A stretch of 28,503 nt of DNA from an uncultured Lachnospiraceae bacterium. Lineage in GTDB: Bacteria; Bacillota; Clostridia; Lachnospirales; Lachnospiraceae. The notes beneath the pieces were generated by a model. The model was not told the DNA's origin and made no database searches. It was given only the letters and a program-made list of their open reading frames with translations. The stretch covers positions 1-28,503 of the forward strand of contig CAJTOL010000037.1 in NCBI GenBank assembly GCA_910577645.1, in the 5' to 3' direction. Shown one piece after another: positions 1 through 8,500 of the stretch. Every line of letters begins with the position of its first letter. Position 1 is the stretch's first letter. Both the position numbers and the translations under genes were made by a program.

Positions 1-72
1 ACTGTTCTCGTATAAATTGAGGGGTGAGAGGGAGTAAAAATCGCCTCTGAAATACCCCGAAATCAGGGCTGT

Positions 73-147
73 GGTTGTCCTATTTTTTAACCACTAAGCC
101 CGTTTTTTACCTCCATTTTTGCCGGTTGTCCTATTTTTAACCACTAA
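73..147. repeat. Short direct repeat (two copies) downstream of rpsI
   Basis: Two near-identical ~24-bp copies lie at 73-97 and 124-147. Each begins GGTTGTCC, runs through a T-rich centre and ends AACCACTAA; they differ by one T. Each copy can also fold on itself (GGTT with AACC). The rest of 1-215 shows no convincing gene or start signal. The repeat may be a remnant of a mobile element or an intergenic repeat; its function is unknown. Confidence 0.5.
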
Positions 148-215
148 AAATTGGGTGAAAATGGCTCTCGTTGTGTCAAATCAGGTCAAACTATATCAGC
201 TTGTTTGGGTATAAG

Positions 216-249
216 AAAACCCCGGAAAACCTTGATTTTCCGGGGTTTT
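216..249 (-). terminator. Rho-independent terminator after rpsI
   Basis: A perfect 14-bp stem (216-229 with 236-249) has a GC-rich core (CCCCGG) and a 6-nt loop. On the minus strand the stem ends in a T-rich run. It lies 31 bp beyond the rpsI stop codon, so it ends the rplM-rpsI transcript. The A/T tails on both sides mean it could also stop transcription coming from the left. Confidence 0.9.
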
Positions 250-280
250 TGAGCAATTTTGATACGGTTTGAACAGCCGA

Positions 281-673
281 TTATCGCTTGCTGAACTGCG
301 GAGCGCGGCGGGCCGCTTTGAGACCGTACTTCTTTCTCTCTTTCATTCTCGGATCTCTGGTTAAGTAGCCAGCCTTCTTTAAGATAGGCCGGTACTCAGC
401 GTCTGCATGAAGCAGAGCTCTGGAAATGCCGTGACGGATAGCGCCTGCCTGGCCGGAGAAGCCGCCGCCGTGAACATTTACTAATACGTCGAATTTATCA
501 GTGGTCTCAGTTGCAACCAGAGGCTGACGAACAATGAGTTTTAAGGTCTCCAGACCTAAATACTCATCGATATCTCTCTTATTGATCGTAATCTTACCGG
601 TTCCCGGTACTAAATATACTCTGGCGATGGATTTTTTTCTTCTGCCAGTTCCGTAAAATTTTGCGTTAGCCAT
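281..673 (-). CDS. rpsI: Small ribosomal subunit protein S9 (uS9)
   Basis: S9 is a 30S head protein whose C-terminal tail reaches the P-site tRNA anticodon. The 130-residue frame is the usual bacterial length. It carries the family opening FYGTGRRKKSIARV near residues 6-19, the GGGFSGQAGAIRHGISRAL segment near residues 69-87, and the basic tail ending QFSKR that contacts tRNA. The ATG has a GGAGG site about 8 nt upstream. It follows rplM by 29 bp, and the pair is cotranscribed from the promoter before rplM and closed by the terminator at 216-249. Confidence 0.98.
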   Translation of the reverse strand: MANAKFYGTGRRKKSIARVYLVPGTGKITINKRDIDEYLGLETLKLIVRQPLVATETTDKFDVLVNVHGGGFSGQAGAIRHGISRALLHADAEYRPILKKAGYLTRDPRMKERKKYGLKAARRAPQFSKR

Positions 674-702
674 TGCAATTTCCTCCTTCCAAATCTTCTA
701 AA

Positions 703-1131
703 TTAGAATGTTAAAACTTCTGGTTTCTGTGCTGCCTGCTCGTGATCCGGGCCTGCGTATACATGAAGCTTGTCTAACATGCTTCTTCCCAGAGGTCCCT
801 TTGGAAGCATACCCTTGACTGCTAACTCTACTACCTTCTCCGGCTTCTTAGCCATCATCTCACGCAGGGTGGTTTCCTTCATACCGCCTACGTACTCGGA
901 GTGATGGTAGTAAATCTTCTGATCTAACTTCTTGCCGGTTACTTTTACCTTCTCTGCATTTACAACGATTACATAATCGCCGCAGTCCATATGAGGGGTA
1001 AAAATCGGCTTATTTTTGCCTCTTAAAACCTTAGCAATCTCAGATGCTAAACGGCCTAATGTATATCCGGTAGCGTCAACTACGTACCATTTTCTTTCAA
1101 TTGTTGCTGGACTAGCCATAAAACTCTTCAT
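703..1131 (-). CDS. rplM: Large ribosomal subunit protein L13 (uL13)
   Basis: L13 is an early-assembling 50S protein that binds 23S rRNA. The 142 residues match the usual bacterial length. Recognisable parts are RKWYVVDATGYTLGRLAS near residues 13-30, the HMDCGDYVIVVNAEKVKVTG strand region, and MLPKGPLGRSMLDKLHVYAG near the C-terminus. The start at 1131 has an AGGAGG site 7 nt upstream. An in-frame ATG four codons later (MASPATIERK) is less well placed. The gene has its own promoter and a ~100-nt leader that may mediate autoregulation. Confidence 0.98.
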   Translation of the reverse strand: MKSFMASPATIERKWYVVDATGYTLGRLASEIAKVLRGKNKPIFTPHMDCGDYVIVVNAEKVKVTGKKLDQKIYYHHSEYVGGMKETTLREMMAKKPEKVVELAVKGMLPKGPLGRSMLDKLHVYAGPDHEQAAQKPEVLTF

Positions 1132-1230
1132 TGGTTGACCTCCTGTTAACTTCGCTCAAAATATCTGAAACATTTATCGCAAAATGCCTGTTCCGGGGCT
1201 TTGGTCAAGCATTTTCTCGCAACGTCACAG
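1132..1230 (-). promoter_or_regulatory. Structured 5' leader of rplM-rpsI (candidate L13 leader)
   Basis: About 100 nt separate the predicted transcription start (near 1230) from the rplM ATG. The leader holds a hairpin in which AAAATGC pairs with GCATTTT around a GC-rich loop, extended by flanking CG pairs after a small bulge. Firmicutes often carry an L13-binding leader at this position. Assignment to that known class is inferred from position and a foldable hairpin, not from a full motif match. Confidence 0.5.
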
Positions 1231-1236
1231 TTATAC

Positions 1237-1265
1237 ATTATATAATAGACCTTCTGGCATGTCAA
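1237..1265 (-). promoter_or_regulatory. Consensus sigma-A promoter for rplM-rpsI
   Basis: Reading the minus strand, TTGACA (1260-1265) and TATAAT (1237-1242) are separated by exactly 17 bp. Both hexamers match the vegetative consensus perfectly. The -35 lies 28 bp past the stop of the upstream TPR gene, with no terminator between, so rplM-rpsI probably receives some read-through as well. Confidence 0.92.
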
Positions 1266-1293
1266 CCCATTTTTCCGGAAAAGCCCTTTAAAA

Positions 1294-4194
1294 TCACAGG
1301 TTTTTCACTATTTCTTTTAAACGGGCGATTTCTTTTGGGTAAAATCCGGTAGTAGAATTTTGTCCGGCAATCTCCATATATTCCAGAGCCTTTTCATAAT
1401 TTCCCCGCTTTTCTTCAATTTTAGACAAATCCTCATACCCTTCATAACAGACACACTTATTACAGGTAAAAGCCCAGTTTTGACGGGCAATTCCCTGCCG
1501 GGCAATTTCCTCCGCCTCATCAAGCCGTCCCAGATGAAACAGCACATCCGCAATTCCTTCATATGTGCAGCAATTTTTCGGATTCTCCTGAAGTTTCTTT
1601 TGGTAATTTTTCAGAGATTTTTCATAACATTTCCGGGCTTCACCGGATCGTCCCAAAGCATCGTAAAGCTCTCCCAGCAACATCCAGCCGTAGGTTCTCT
1701 CATCTCCCAGTTCCATGGCCTTTTCCAAATAGGAAAGAGCTTTTTCCGGATCCTTCTGCTCCTTAAAAAAGTGTTTTCCTATGGCCTGCCAGTACACAGC
1801 ATCTTCAGGGCTTTCTTCTATGGCCTTCCGGAAATATTCTTCCGCTTTCCCATAGTCCTTTTCCTTTTCATACAGCAAGGCAATCTCTTTGTAAGCGTAG
1901 GCCGTCTGTGAGGGCTTTAATTCCATATATCTCCCATAACATTTTCTGGCCTCGTCATAGTTTTCCTGGCGGCTTAAAATCTTGGCATAAATACTAAACA
2001 AAATTGGGTCATCCGGATCCCGGGATATTCTAAGCCTGGCTTCTTCTGCCGCTTCCTCCGTCCGGTATAAGCGCTTCAGGATTCGGCACAGATCTCTGGC
2101 GGCCTGAACATCCCCTCCATCTGCGCCTGTGCGGTAAGCTTCCGCCGCTTCCTCCCATTTTCCTTGATTTTGAAGTACATCTCCCAAATAATCCCAAATA
2201 CGAAAGGCTTCCGGATTAAGCCCGACAGATTTACGATAACAGCCTTCTGCCTCCTCATACCGCTCCATTTCTTCATAGGCCTGGCCTAAACGAAAATGAA
2301 TATAATATCCGTCGGCTCCCTGCTTCATCAAGGTCAAATAGAGAGCCGCCTCCTCCTCATACCGTTCCAGGTCATGAAGGTATCCGCCCCGGATAAACTG
2401 GCGGGTGGCCGTATCCTGTCCGGCAATAGCCTGGTCAATAAGCTTCAAAGCCTCCTCTGTCCGATCCGTATCTGAACATAGCCCGGCATATTCCTGATAT
2501 ACCACCGGAGCTCCTCCGGTTTTTTCCAGCAGATCCTTTAAAACTGCCTCTGCCTTTTCCCACTCTTTTAATTTCCGCAAAGCTTTCGCGTATTGGTAAC
2601 GGGATGTAGCGCTTTCAAATCCCTGGGCAAACAGATGCTCCGCCTTTTCCCTGGCCTCCTGATACTGCTCTAAATCTACCAGAATCTCCAGATACATATG
2701 GAAAGCTTCCGGTTCAAAGCCTATTTTCAGCATCCGGCGGCAAAGCTCCAAAGCTTCTTGCTTTCTGGAATTTTCCAGAAGCAGCTCCGCCTTTTTGAAT
2801 AAAGGCTCTCTCTCTTCCGGAAAATCTGCTATGGCTTTGTCATAAAACTCCTGAGCCTGGTCTTTCTGACCGGAAAGAGCATACGCTTCTGCCAAATCCA
2901 GGTACAATTCCAAAGGCCTTTCTTCCGGTGCAAGTAAATCCCAGATATTTCTTCGATACGTGGCGGCTTTCTCGTAATCCTTTAGCTCATAGCAGCTCCT
3001 CGCCATCATAAAGAGCCAGGACATCTCCTTTTCCTTTGGCGGATCAGTTTCTGATAAAAGTTCTACTACCCGGTTATAAATTCCTCCCATATAGCAGATA
3101 TGGGCCAGGTTCCAATTCTCTATGTCCCCGTACTCCCCATTTTCCATCTGAAAAGCCAGGTCCTTTGCCGTGTCCTGAATCAAACTTTCTATATATTCCC
3201 ACTTTTCACCATACAGGCGGTCTGCTTCCTGGTACGCATTTAACGCGCTGGCCAGATCTCCCACATGCCGCAGATAGTTTCCCAGAAGAACCATATAATT
3301 GCAGTCCTCCGGATCCGAGGACACAAGCTCATTGATAAGTTTAGAAAGTGTCTCATCCTCCACTTCCGATTTCTGGTAATTTAAAGCAGTCCGGGCAAAG
3401 AAATACCGGGCAGTCGGGTTTTGTCCATCCTCCTGATAGAGACGCTCCGCCAACCGGAAGGCCTCCTCCTCTTTTCCCTGGTGCATCAGAGTATGACGAA
3501 TCTTCAGCACTTCCATGTCCGGGTGGTACAGCTTTACTCCTTTAAGAGTCTCCAATATTTGATCGGCAGTCTCTTTATCTTTCTGGTTAATGGCAGAGCG
3601 CAGGTCAAAATAAGCCTGGCAGTATTTCTCACAATCTATCCCCATTCCAGGCTTTACCAGATCGTAGCGGAAATCTTCCTCCCCTTCAATCTGGTCAAAG
3701 AGATATTCTATGTACCCTTCCGGAAACTGATCCGCCAGCCCTTCTTCTCCGGTCCAGCCAAAATAGTCATTAAGAACAACCAGGCAAGGCGCCGGCAGGT
3801 GGAAATGATCCATAAAAAAGCCCAAAAGAGCCATTCCTGCCTGACTCTGGGTCTCCAAATCCCGACAAGCAGGATGTTGAATCAATTCTGCCCATTTATC
3901 AGGCTGAATACGGCAGCTATAATCCTGGTACAATTCCTCTGCTGCTTTTAGCAGCCCCTGGATTTCCTCACCTCCCAGCATCTCCGCAGCCCGTAGTCCG
4001 TCCTCCTGATCATTCTCTATTTCACCAGCCTGCATAAGGGCTTCTTCCATAGCCTTTCGCAAATCCTTAAACCCCTCCGGATTTTCTTCCGGGTGAAAAT
4101 AAGGCAGTCTTGTGAAATAGGCCTTTCGGATTTCTTCCTTATCTGCAGTTGGTTCAATCCCCAAATACTCCCAGCAGCTTTTATTTTCTTTCAT
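1294..4194 (-). CDS. Large TPR-repeat protein with N-terminal J-domain-like module
   Basis: The 966-residue protein has no signal peptide or membrane segment and looks cytoplasmic and acidic. Residues 5-55 (CWEYLGIEPTADKEEIRKAY) resemble DnaJ helices I-II, but the loop reads HPEENP at residues 34-39 instead of the HPD needed to stimulate DnaK. From about residue 200 to the end it is mostly tetratricopeptide repeats, for example LGQAYEEMERYEEAEGCYRK and LGDVLQNQGKWEEAAEAYR, which form a protein-binding superhelix. The ATG overlaps the end of the truA frame by 14 nt and has an AAGGAG site about 8 nt upstream, so translation is probably coupled. The binding partner is unknown. A chaperone or assembly-scaffold role is only an inference. 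Confidence 0.85.
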   Translation of the reverse strand: MKENKSCWEYLGIEPTADKEEIRKAYFTRLPYFHPEENPEGFKDLRKAMEEALMQAGEIENDQEDGLRAAEMLGGEEIQGLLKAAEELYQDYSCRIQPDKWAELIQHPACRDLETQSQAGMALLGFFMDHFHLPAPCLVVLNDYFGWTGEEGLADQFPEGYIEYLFDQIEGEEDFRYDLVKPGMGIDCEKYCQAYFDLRSAINQKDKETADQILETLKGVKLYHPDMEVLKIRHTLMHQGKEEEAFRLAERLYQEDGQNPTARYFFARTALNYQKSEVEDETLSKLINELVSSDPEDCNYMVLLGNYLRHVGDLASALNAYQEADRLYGEKWEYIESLIQDTAKDLAFQMENGEYGDIENWNLAHICYMGGIYNRVVELLSETDPPKEKEMSWLFMMARSCYELKDYEKAATYRRNIWDLLAPEERPLELYLDLAEAYALSGQKDQAQEFYDKAIADFPEEREPLFKKAELLLENSRKQEALELCRRMLKIGFEPEAFHMYLEILVDLEQYQEAREKAEHLFAQGFESATSRYQYAKALRKLKEWEKAEAVLKDLLEKTGGAPVVYQEYAGLCSDTDRTEEALKLIDQAIAGQDTATRQFIRGGYLHDLERYEEEAALYLTLMKQGADGYYIHFRLGQAYEEMERYEEAEGCYRKSVGLNPEAFRIWDYLGDVLQNQGKWEEAAEAYRTGADGGDVQAARDLCRILKRLYRTEEAAEEARLRISRDPDDPILFSIYAKILSRQENYDEARKCYGRYMELKPSQTAYAYKEIALLYEKEKDYGKAEEYFRKAIEESPEDAVYWQAIGKHFFKEQKDPEKALSYLEKAMELGDERTYGWMLLGELYDALGRSGEARKCYEKSLKNYQKKLQENPKNCCTYEGIADVLFHLGRLDEAEEIARQGIARQNWAFTCNKCVCYEGYEDLSKIEEKRGNYEKALEYMEIAGQNSTTGFYPKEIARLKEIVKNL

Positions 4195-5704
4195 TTTCCT
4201 TCTCCTTTTCCCCTATATCCTTTGCCTGAAAAAACCATGGGCGTGTTCCAAATATTTCAAAACCAGATTTATGGTACAGGCTTACAGCCCGCTTATTACA
4301 GTCAGCCGCCATCAGTTCCATACGTGAAAGGCCCCAAACCTCTGCCATATTTTCTACCGCCTTCATAGCCTGATATCCAAGTCCCTGGCCCCAGAACTCT
4401 TTGGCAATGCCAATCATGTCAATATAAAGGGTATCCATCTTAGGGTTCGGTACCAATACCGCAAACCCCACCCGCTTTCGTCCCTTGAGGAGCCAGAAAA
4501 ACCGGCTGCCGCCCTGCTGCTCCTTCCGGATATCTTCCGTATCATAAGTGGCGGAACTTGCCACCTGGAAAAAGCTTTCATTATACATCGCCAGCCACTG
4601 AGGCCAATCCGGCTTTTTTAAGCCTGTAAGCCTGATGGCGGCAGTCCCGGAGACCTGCTGCATACTATCCTGCTTTTTCAACTTCTTTTCCATTTTAAAA
4701 AACCGGTAGCTTTTTTCCAGTCTATAATAGCCGTAACATTCTCCCGGGACAAGCCGTTCCTTTCCCGGCTCTGCATCCAGCACAAAGATTTCTCTGGCTC
4801 CGTTTCGGTAACACTGGTGTACCAGACGGGTAACCGTCCGTTGAAAGTCCCCGTCTCTGCATCGTTCAATAACCACGTAGCCTTTCTTCTTTTTTGGTAT
4901 TTCCCGCTGAACCATACGGTATTTCCAGTCTTTGTTATCCACCTGAATCTCCGGACACAGCTCCTTTTCGTATTCCATACTCACCAGAGTCAATCCCTTA
5001 GCCGGAGCAGTGCCTCCGGCTGCCTGCCGATCTCTGGCATCCAAAATCTTTTCCACCTGTTCCGGCGGATATACTCCCATCCCCACCTTTAGCAGAGTAC
5101 CGGCAATGATCCGAACCATATTGTAGAGGAATCCGCTGCCGCTAATTCGCATGGTAATCAGCCCTTCCCTGTCTTTTTCCAGAGTCAGGTTATAAATAGT
5201 ACGTACGGTTTCCTCTGCCTGGCTGCGTACCGTGCAGAAGCTTTTAAAATCGTGTTCCCCTATAAGGTAAGAGGCGGCCTGCCGCATTTTCTCCAGATCC
5301 AAATCAAAATAGCAAAAATGCGCGTAGAGACGGCCTACCGGCATATCGATTTTCTGGTTTAAGATTTTATATTCATAGGTTTTGATACAATTCTGTTTTC
5401 TTGGATGCCAGTCCAAAGGAACTTCCCGGGATGCCTGAATCCGGATATCCTCCGGCAGCCGTTGATTTAAAGCAAAGCAAATCTTATCTGCCGGAATCCG
5501 GCTCTCTGTGTCAAATACGGCCACGTTGCCTTTGGCATGTACGCCGGAATCCGTCCGGCTGGCCCCTATAATGGCAATAGGCTCTCTCAGTAAATCTGAC
5601 AGAGCCTTATTTAGTACCTCTTCTATTGTGATTCCATTAGGCTGGAGCTGCCAGCCGCAGTAATTGGTGCCGTCGTAGGCTACCACCAGCTTAACACGTT
5701 TCAT
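4181..5704 (-). CDS. truA: tRNA pseudouridine(38-40) synthase TruA fused to a GNAT acetyltransferase-like region
   Basis: Residues 1-245 form a full TruA, which isomerises uridines 38-40 in the tRNA anticodon arm. The catalytic loop SRTDSGVHAKG places the Asp at residue 52, and the domain closes with GTAPAKGLTLVSMEY. TruA normally stops there (~245-250 aa), but this frame continues to residue 507 without a stop. Residues 355-495 look like a GNAT N-acetyltransferase: the acetyl-CoA loop GQGLGYQAM (439-447) and the C-terminal NKRAVSLYHKSGF (470-482). Residues ~260-345 may be a degenerate first GNAT half. The start overlaps the ecfT stop (ATGA). No ribosome binding site is evident before internal Met264 or Met337, which argues for one fusion protein. 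The acetyl acceptor is unknown. Confidence 0.9.
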   Translation of the reverse strand: MKRVKLVVAYDGTNYCGWQLQPNGITIEEVLNKALSDLLREPIAIIGASRTDSGVHAKGNVAVFDTESRIPADKICFALNQRLPEDIRIQASREVPLDWHPRKQNCIKTYEYKILNQKIDMPVGRLYAHFCYFDLDLEKMRQAASYLIGEHDFKSFCTVRSQAEETVRTIYNLTLEKDREGLITMRISGSGFLYNMVRIIAGTLLKVGMGVYPPEQVEKILDARDRQAAGGTAPAKGLTLVSMEYEKELCPEIQVDNKDWKYRMVQREIPKKKKGYVVIERCRDGDFQRTVTRLVHQCYRNGAREIFVLDAEPGKERLVPGECYGYYRLEKSYRFFKMEKKLKKQDSMQQVSGTAAIRLTGLKKPDWPQWLAMYNESFFQVASSATYDTEDIRKEQQGGSRFFWLLKGRKRVGFAVLVPNPKMDTLYIDMIGIAKEFWGQGLGYQAMKAVENMAEVWGLSRMELMAADCNKRAVSLYHKSGFEIFGTRPWFFQAKDIGEKEKENERK

Positions 5705-6501
5705 AGCATTATCCTCAATACAAGTACAAGCCCTATATAAATCGCAAACAAAAGATAGGAGATTCGGTCGCGGCGGGCATATTTTAAGGGTTTCATCTTA
5801 GTCCGGCCTTCCCCGCCCCGGTAGCAGCGGGCCTCCATTGCCATTGCCAAATCCGTGGCCCTGCGGAATGCGGAAATAAAAAGGGGCACCAGAAGAGGCA
5901 CCATTGCCTTAGCCTTTTGAATCAAATTGCCGCTCTCAAAGTCTGCGCCTCTGGCCATCTGGGCCTTCATAATCTTATCCGTCTCTTCCACCAAAATAGG
6001 AATAAATCTCAAAGCAATGGACATCATCATGGACACCTCATGAACCGGCATATGAAAAGGTTTTAAAAATCCCAGCCCCTTTTCCAGTCCATCTGTCAGC
6101 TGATTGGGAGTGGTGGTAAAGGTCATGAGAGAAGAACCGATTACCAGATAAATCAGCCTTACCGCCATAAACCCTGCTGTCTGGATTCCCTCCCTGGTCA
6201 CCTTTAAAAATCCCAGCTTTATCAAAACCTCCCCATCCGTTAAAAAGAGGTTAAAGCTGACGCTGATCAGCAATAACACTACTATGGCTTTCAATCCCCT
6301 GACAATAAAGCGGAAGGGAACCTTGCTGCTTCCAATCACCAAAGCCAGAACTACTGTTGCCAGCAAATATCCCCAAATATTGTCTGCAAGAAACAGGGCG
6401 ATAATAAACACCATGGTTCCCACAAGCTTTGTTCTGGGATCCAGCCGGTGAATTACGGAATCCACCGGGTAATATTGTCCTATCGTAATATCTCTAATCA
6501 T
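5701..6501 (-). CDS. ecfT: Energy-coupling factor transporter transmembrane protein EcfT
   Basis: EcfT is the membrane scaffold that couples the two ATPases to a substrate-binding S component in ECF vitamin/metal importers. The 266 residues include hydrophobic segments near 27-58, 70-88, 108-128 and 245-264. It has the coupling-helix Ala-Arg motifs: ARGADFES at 183-190 and EARCYRGG at 223-230. The N-terminus YYPVDSVIHRLDPRTKL is typical of the family. The stop overlaps the truA start by 4 nt. No S component is encoded nearby, as expected for a shared (group II) ECF module whose S units lie elsewhere. Confidence 0.95.
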   Translation of the reverse strand: MIRDITIGQYYPVDSVIHRLDPRTKLVGTMVFIIALFLADNIWGYLLATVVLALVIGSSKVPFRFIVRGLKAIVVLLLISVSFNLFLTDGEVLIKLGFLKVTREGIQTAGFMAVRLIYLVIGSSLMTFTTTPNQLTDGLEKGLGFLKPFHMPVHEVSMMMSIALRFIPILVEETDKIMKAQMARGADFESGNLIQKAKAMVPLLVPLFISAFRRATDLAMAMEARCYRGGEGRTKMKPLKYARRDRISYLLFAIYIGLVLVLRIML

Positions 6502-6542
6502 ATTGTCTCCTAACCGTCAGACTGACACCGGGCAGTGTCCCC

Positions 6543-7403
6543 TTACTGCGGGGTATCGGGCTTCAGCAAATTTAAAATCGCCTGTCGCGCCTGTGCCACT
6601 GTAGTAATTTCATCGTCTATATCCACTCCCCGGCTTCTTAAATCCTGAACAATATAGGTAATCTGGGGAGCCGCAAGTCCTATCTTTTCTAATTCCTTAT
6701 AATGCTTAAACACCTCTTTAGGCGGGCCGTCAAAGACCTTCTCCCCATGATTCATCACCATAAGCCTGTCCGCGTATCGGGCAATATCCTCCATACTGTG
6801 GGAAACCAGAATAATGGTCATCTTTTTCTCTTTATGAAGGACAGCTATCTCATCCAAAATCTCGTCCCGCCCTTTGGGATCCAAGCCTGCTGTAGGTTCG
6901 TCCAAAATCAGCACCTCCGGTTCCATAGCCAGCACTCCCGCAATGGCTACCCGCCGCTTTTGTCCTCCAGACAATTCAAAGGGGGACTGGGTATAAAAGC
7001 TCTCGTCCAGTCCTACGGCCTGAAGAGCCCTTTTTGCCCTTTCTTCCGTGTCTTCTCTGGAAAGGCCCTGGTTTTTCGGACCAAAACACACATCGGAAAA
7101 TACATCTACCTCAAAAAGCTGGTGTTCAGGATACTGAAATACCAGCCCAACCTTACTTCGGAGTTTTCTCATATCGTAGCCATGATTATAAATATTTTCC
7201 CCATTATAATACAGCTCTCCCCCGGAAGCCCTTAAAAGGCCGTTTAAATGCTGAATCAAGGTGGACTTTCCGGATCCGGTGTGCCCAATAAGGCCCACAA
7301 ACTCCCCGTCCTCTATTTCAAAGCTTACATCTTTTAATGCATACTGCGCCAAAGCGGTTCCCTGGCCGTAAATGTGGTTCAAATTGACTGCTTTTATTCC
7401 CAT
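6543..7403 (-). CDS. ecfA2: ECF transporter ATP-binding protein EcfA2
   Basis: This is one of the two ABC ATPases that power the ECF importer. The 286 residues show Walker A GHTGSGKST (40-48), Q-loop FQYPEHQLFE (89-98), signature LSGGQKRR (144-151), Walker B VLILDEPTAGLD (164-175) and switch His in ILVSHSMED. It begins 28 bp after ecfA1 and ends 41 bp before ecfT. The A1/A2 assignment rests on gene order and the YPEHQLF Q-loop typical of the second ATPase. Confidence 0.95.
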   Translation of the reverse strand: MGIKAVNLNHIYGQGTALAQYALKDVSFEIEDGEFVGLIGHTGSGKSTLIQHLNGLLRASGGELYYNGENIYNHGYDMRKLRSKVGLVFQYPEHQLFEVDVFSDVCFGPKNQGLSREDTEERAKRALQAVGLDESFYTQSPFELSGGQKRRVAIAGVLAMEPEVLILDEPTAGLDPKGRDEILDEIAVLHKEKKMTIILVSHSMEDIARYADRLMVMNHGEKVFDGPPKEVFKHYKELEKIGLAAPQITYIVQDLRSRGVDIDDEITTVAQARQAILNLLKPDTPQ

Positions 7404-7431
7404 CTGTTTTCCCTTTCCTGTAAATTCCGGC

Positions 7432-8313
7432 CTACACGGTTATTTTTCCCGGATATTTTTCTGCAAATACAGGCATTAGGGCATCCATAAATTCCTGTCT
7501 GGTTAAAATTCCCTCCGGAAGAGGCAGCCCTTCTTTTTTCAGTTCCCAGGCCAGCTCTGTTACCTGGGGAACATCCAGCCGGTAGCTTTTCAGCTCTTCC
7601 ACCCTGGAAAAAATTTCCCTGGGAGTTCCGTCCATAACAATTCTGCCGTCATCCATAACGATTACTCTGTCCGCGTGGATCACCTCTTCCATATAATGGG
7701 TGATTAGCAGTACCGTAACGCCTTCCTTCTGGTTCAGCTCCCTGACCGTCCGGATCACTTCACTCCGGCCGTTGGGATCCAGCATAGCCGTAGGCTCGTC
7801 CAGAACAATACACTGAGGCCGCATAGCCATTACCCCGGCAATGGCCACCCTTTGCTTCTGGCCGCCGGATAACTTATTGGGGGATTTTTTACGATAGGCT
7901 GTCATTCCCACAGCTTCCAGACTGTCATCCACCCGTTTCCAAATTTCATCTGTGGGTACTCCGATGTTTTCCGGGCCAAAACCCACATCCTCTTCCACTA
8001 TATTTCCAATAATCTGGTTATCTGGATTTTGGAACACCATGCCCGTTTTTTTTCGGATATCCCAAAGCTTTTCCTCGTCCCGGGTATTCATGTCTGAGAT
8101 CCACAGAGTTCCGTCTGTAGGCATAAGAAGGGCATTTACATGTTTGGCAAATGTAGACTTTCCGGAGCCATTGTGGCCTAAAACCGCTACAAAATCTCCC
8201 TTTTCAATATCCAGGCTCAAATCGTCAATAGCCCGGTTTACTTCTTCTATATTTTCCTCTTCATCCCGTTTTATATAATCAAAAATTACATGTGCTGCTT
8301 TGATAATTCCCAT
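7432..8313 (-). CDS. ecfA1: ECF transporter ATP-binding protein EcfA1
   Basis: This is the first ABC ATPase of the ECF module and heterodimerises with EcfA2. The 293 residues show Walker A GHNGSGKST (46-54), Q-loop FQNPDNQIIG (94-103), signature LSGGQKQR (148-155), Walker B CIVLDEPTAMLD (168-179) and switch His in LLITHYMEE. The start ATG has a modest GAGAGGA site. As the first gene of the ecf-truA-TPR operon, it lies 62 bp below the -10 box of a good promoter. In related genomes this gene usually follows rplQ directly; here about 3.2 kb intervene. Confidence 0.95.
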   Translation of the reverse strand: MGIIKAAHVIFDYIKRDEEENIEEVNRAIDDLSLDIEKGDFVAVLGHNGSGKSTFAKHVNALLMPTDGTLWISDMNTRDEEKLWDIRKKTGMVFQNPDNQIIGNIVEEDVGFGPENIGVPTDEIWKRVDDSLEAVGMTAYRKKSPNKLSGGQKQRVAIAGVMAMRPQCIVLDEPTAMLDPNGRSEVIRTVRELNQKEGVTVLLITHYMEEVIHADRVIVMDDGRIVMDGTPREIFSRVEELKSYRLDVPQVTELAWELKKEGLPLPEGILTRQEFMDALMPVFAEKYPGKITV

Positions 8314-8375
8314 ATCTGTCCTCTCATGCTTTATCAGCGCTCCTGTTTTTGCGCTTTTCTAAACTGTTACGTTTC

Positions 8376-8404
8376 ATTTTATTAGATATTAATAGCATAG
8401 TCAA
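8376..8404 (-). promoter_or_regulatory. Promoter of the ecfA1-ecfA2-ecfT-truA-TPR operon
   Basis: On the minus strand TTGACT (8399-8404) and TAAAAT (8376-8381) are spaced by 17 bp, giving five of six matches in each hexamer. The ~55-nt leader to ecfA1 holds a weak hairpin (AGCGC with GCGCT). It gives the transporter operon transcription independent of the ribosomal cluster. Confidence 0.8.
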
Positions 8405-8500
8405 GTAAATCTGACAAGGGGATGGCACAAAATAGATGGTATAAAGTGAAACCAAACCGCTTTCTGTTATCACTGCCTGCTACTCTCTGACATCTGTACC

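Noticed and set aside
1131..4368. Several plus-strand frames opposite the TPR gene and the end of truA (for example 1360-1911 and 3421-3951)
   Set aside because: They are antisense shadows of clear coding genes, with no start signals and composition typical of reverse-complement reading.
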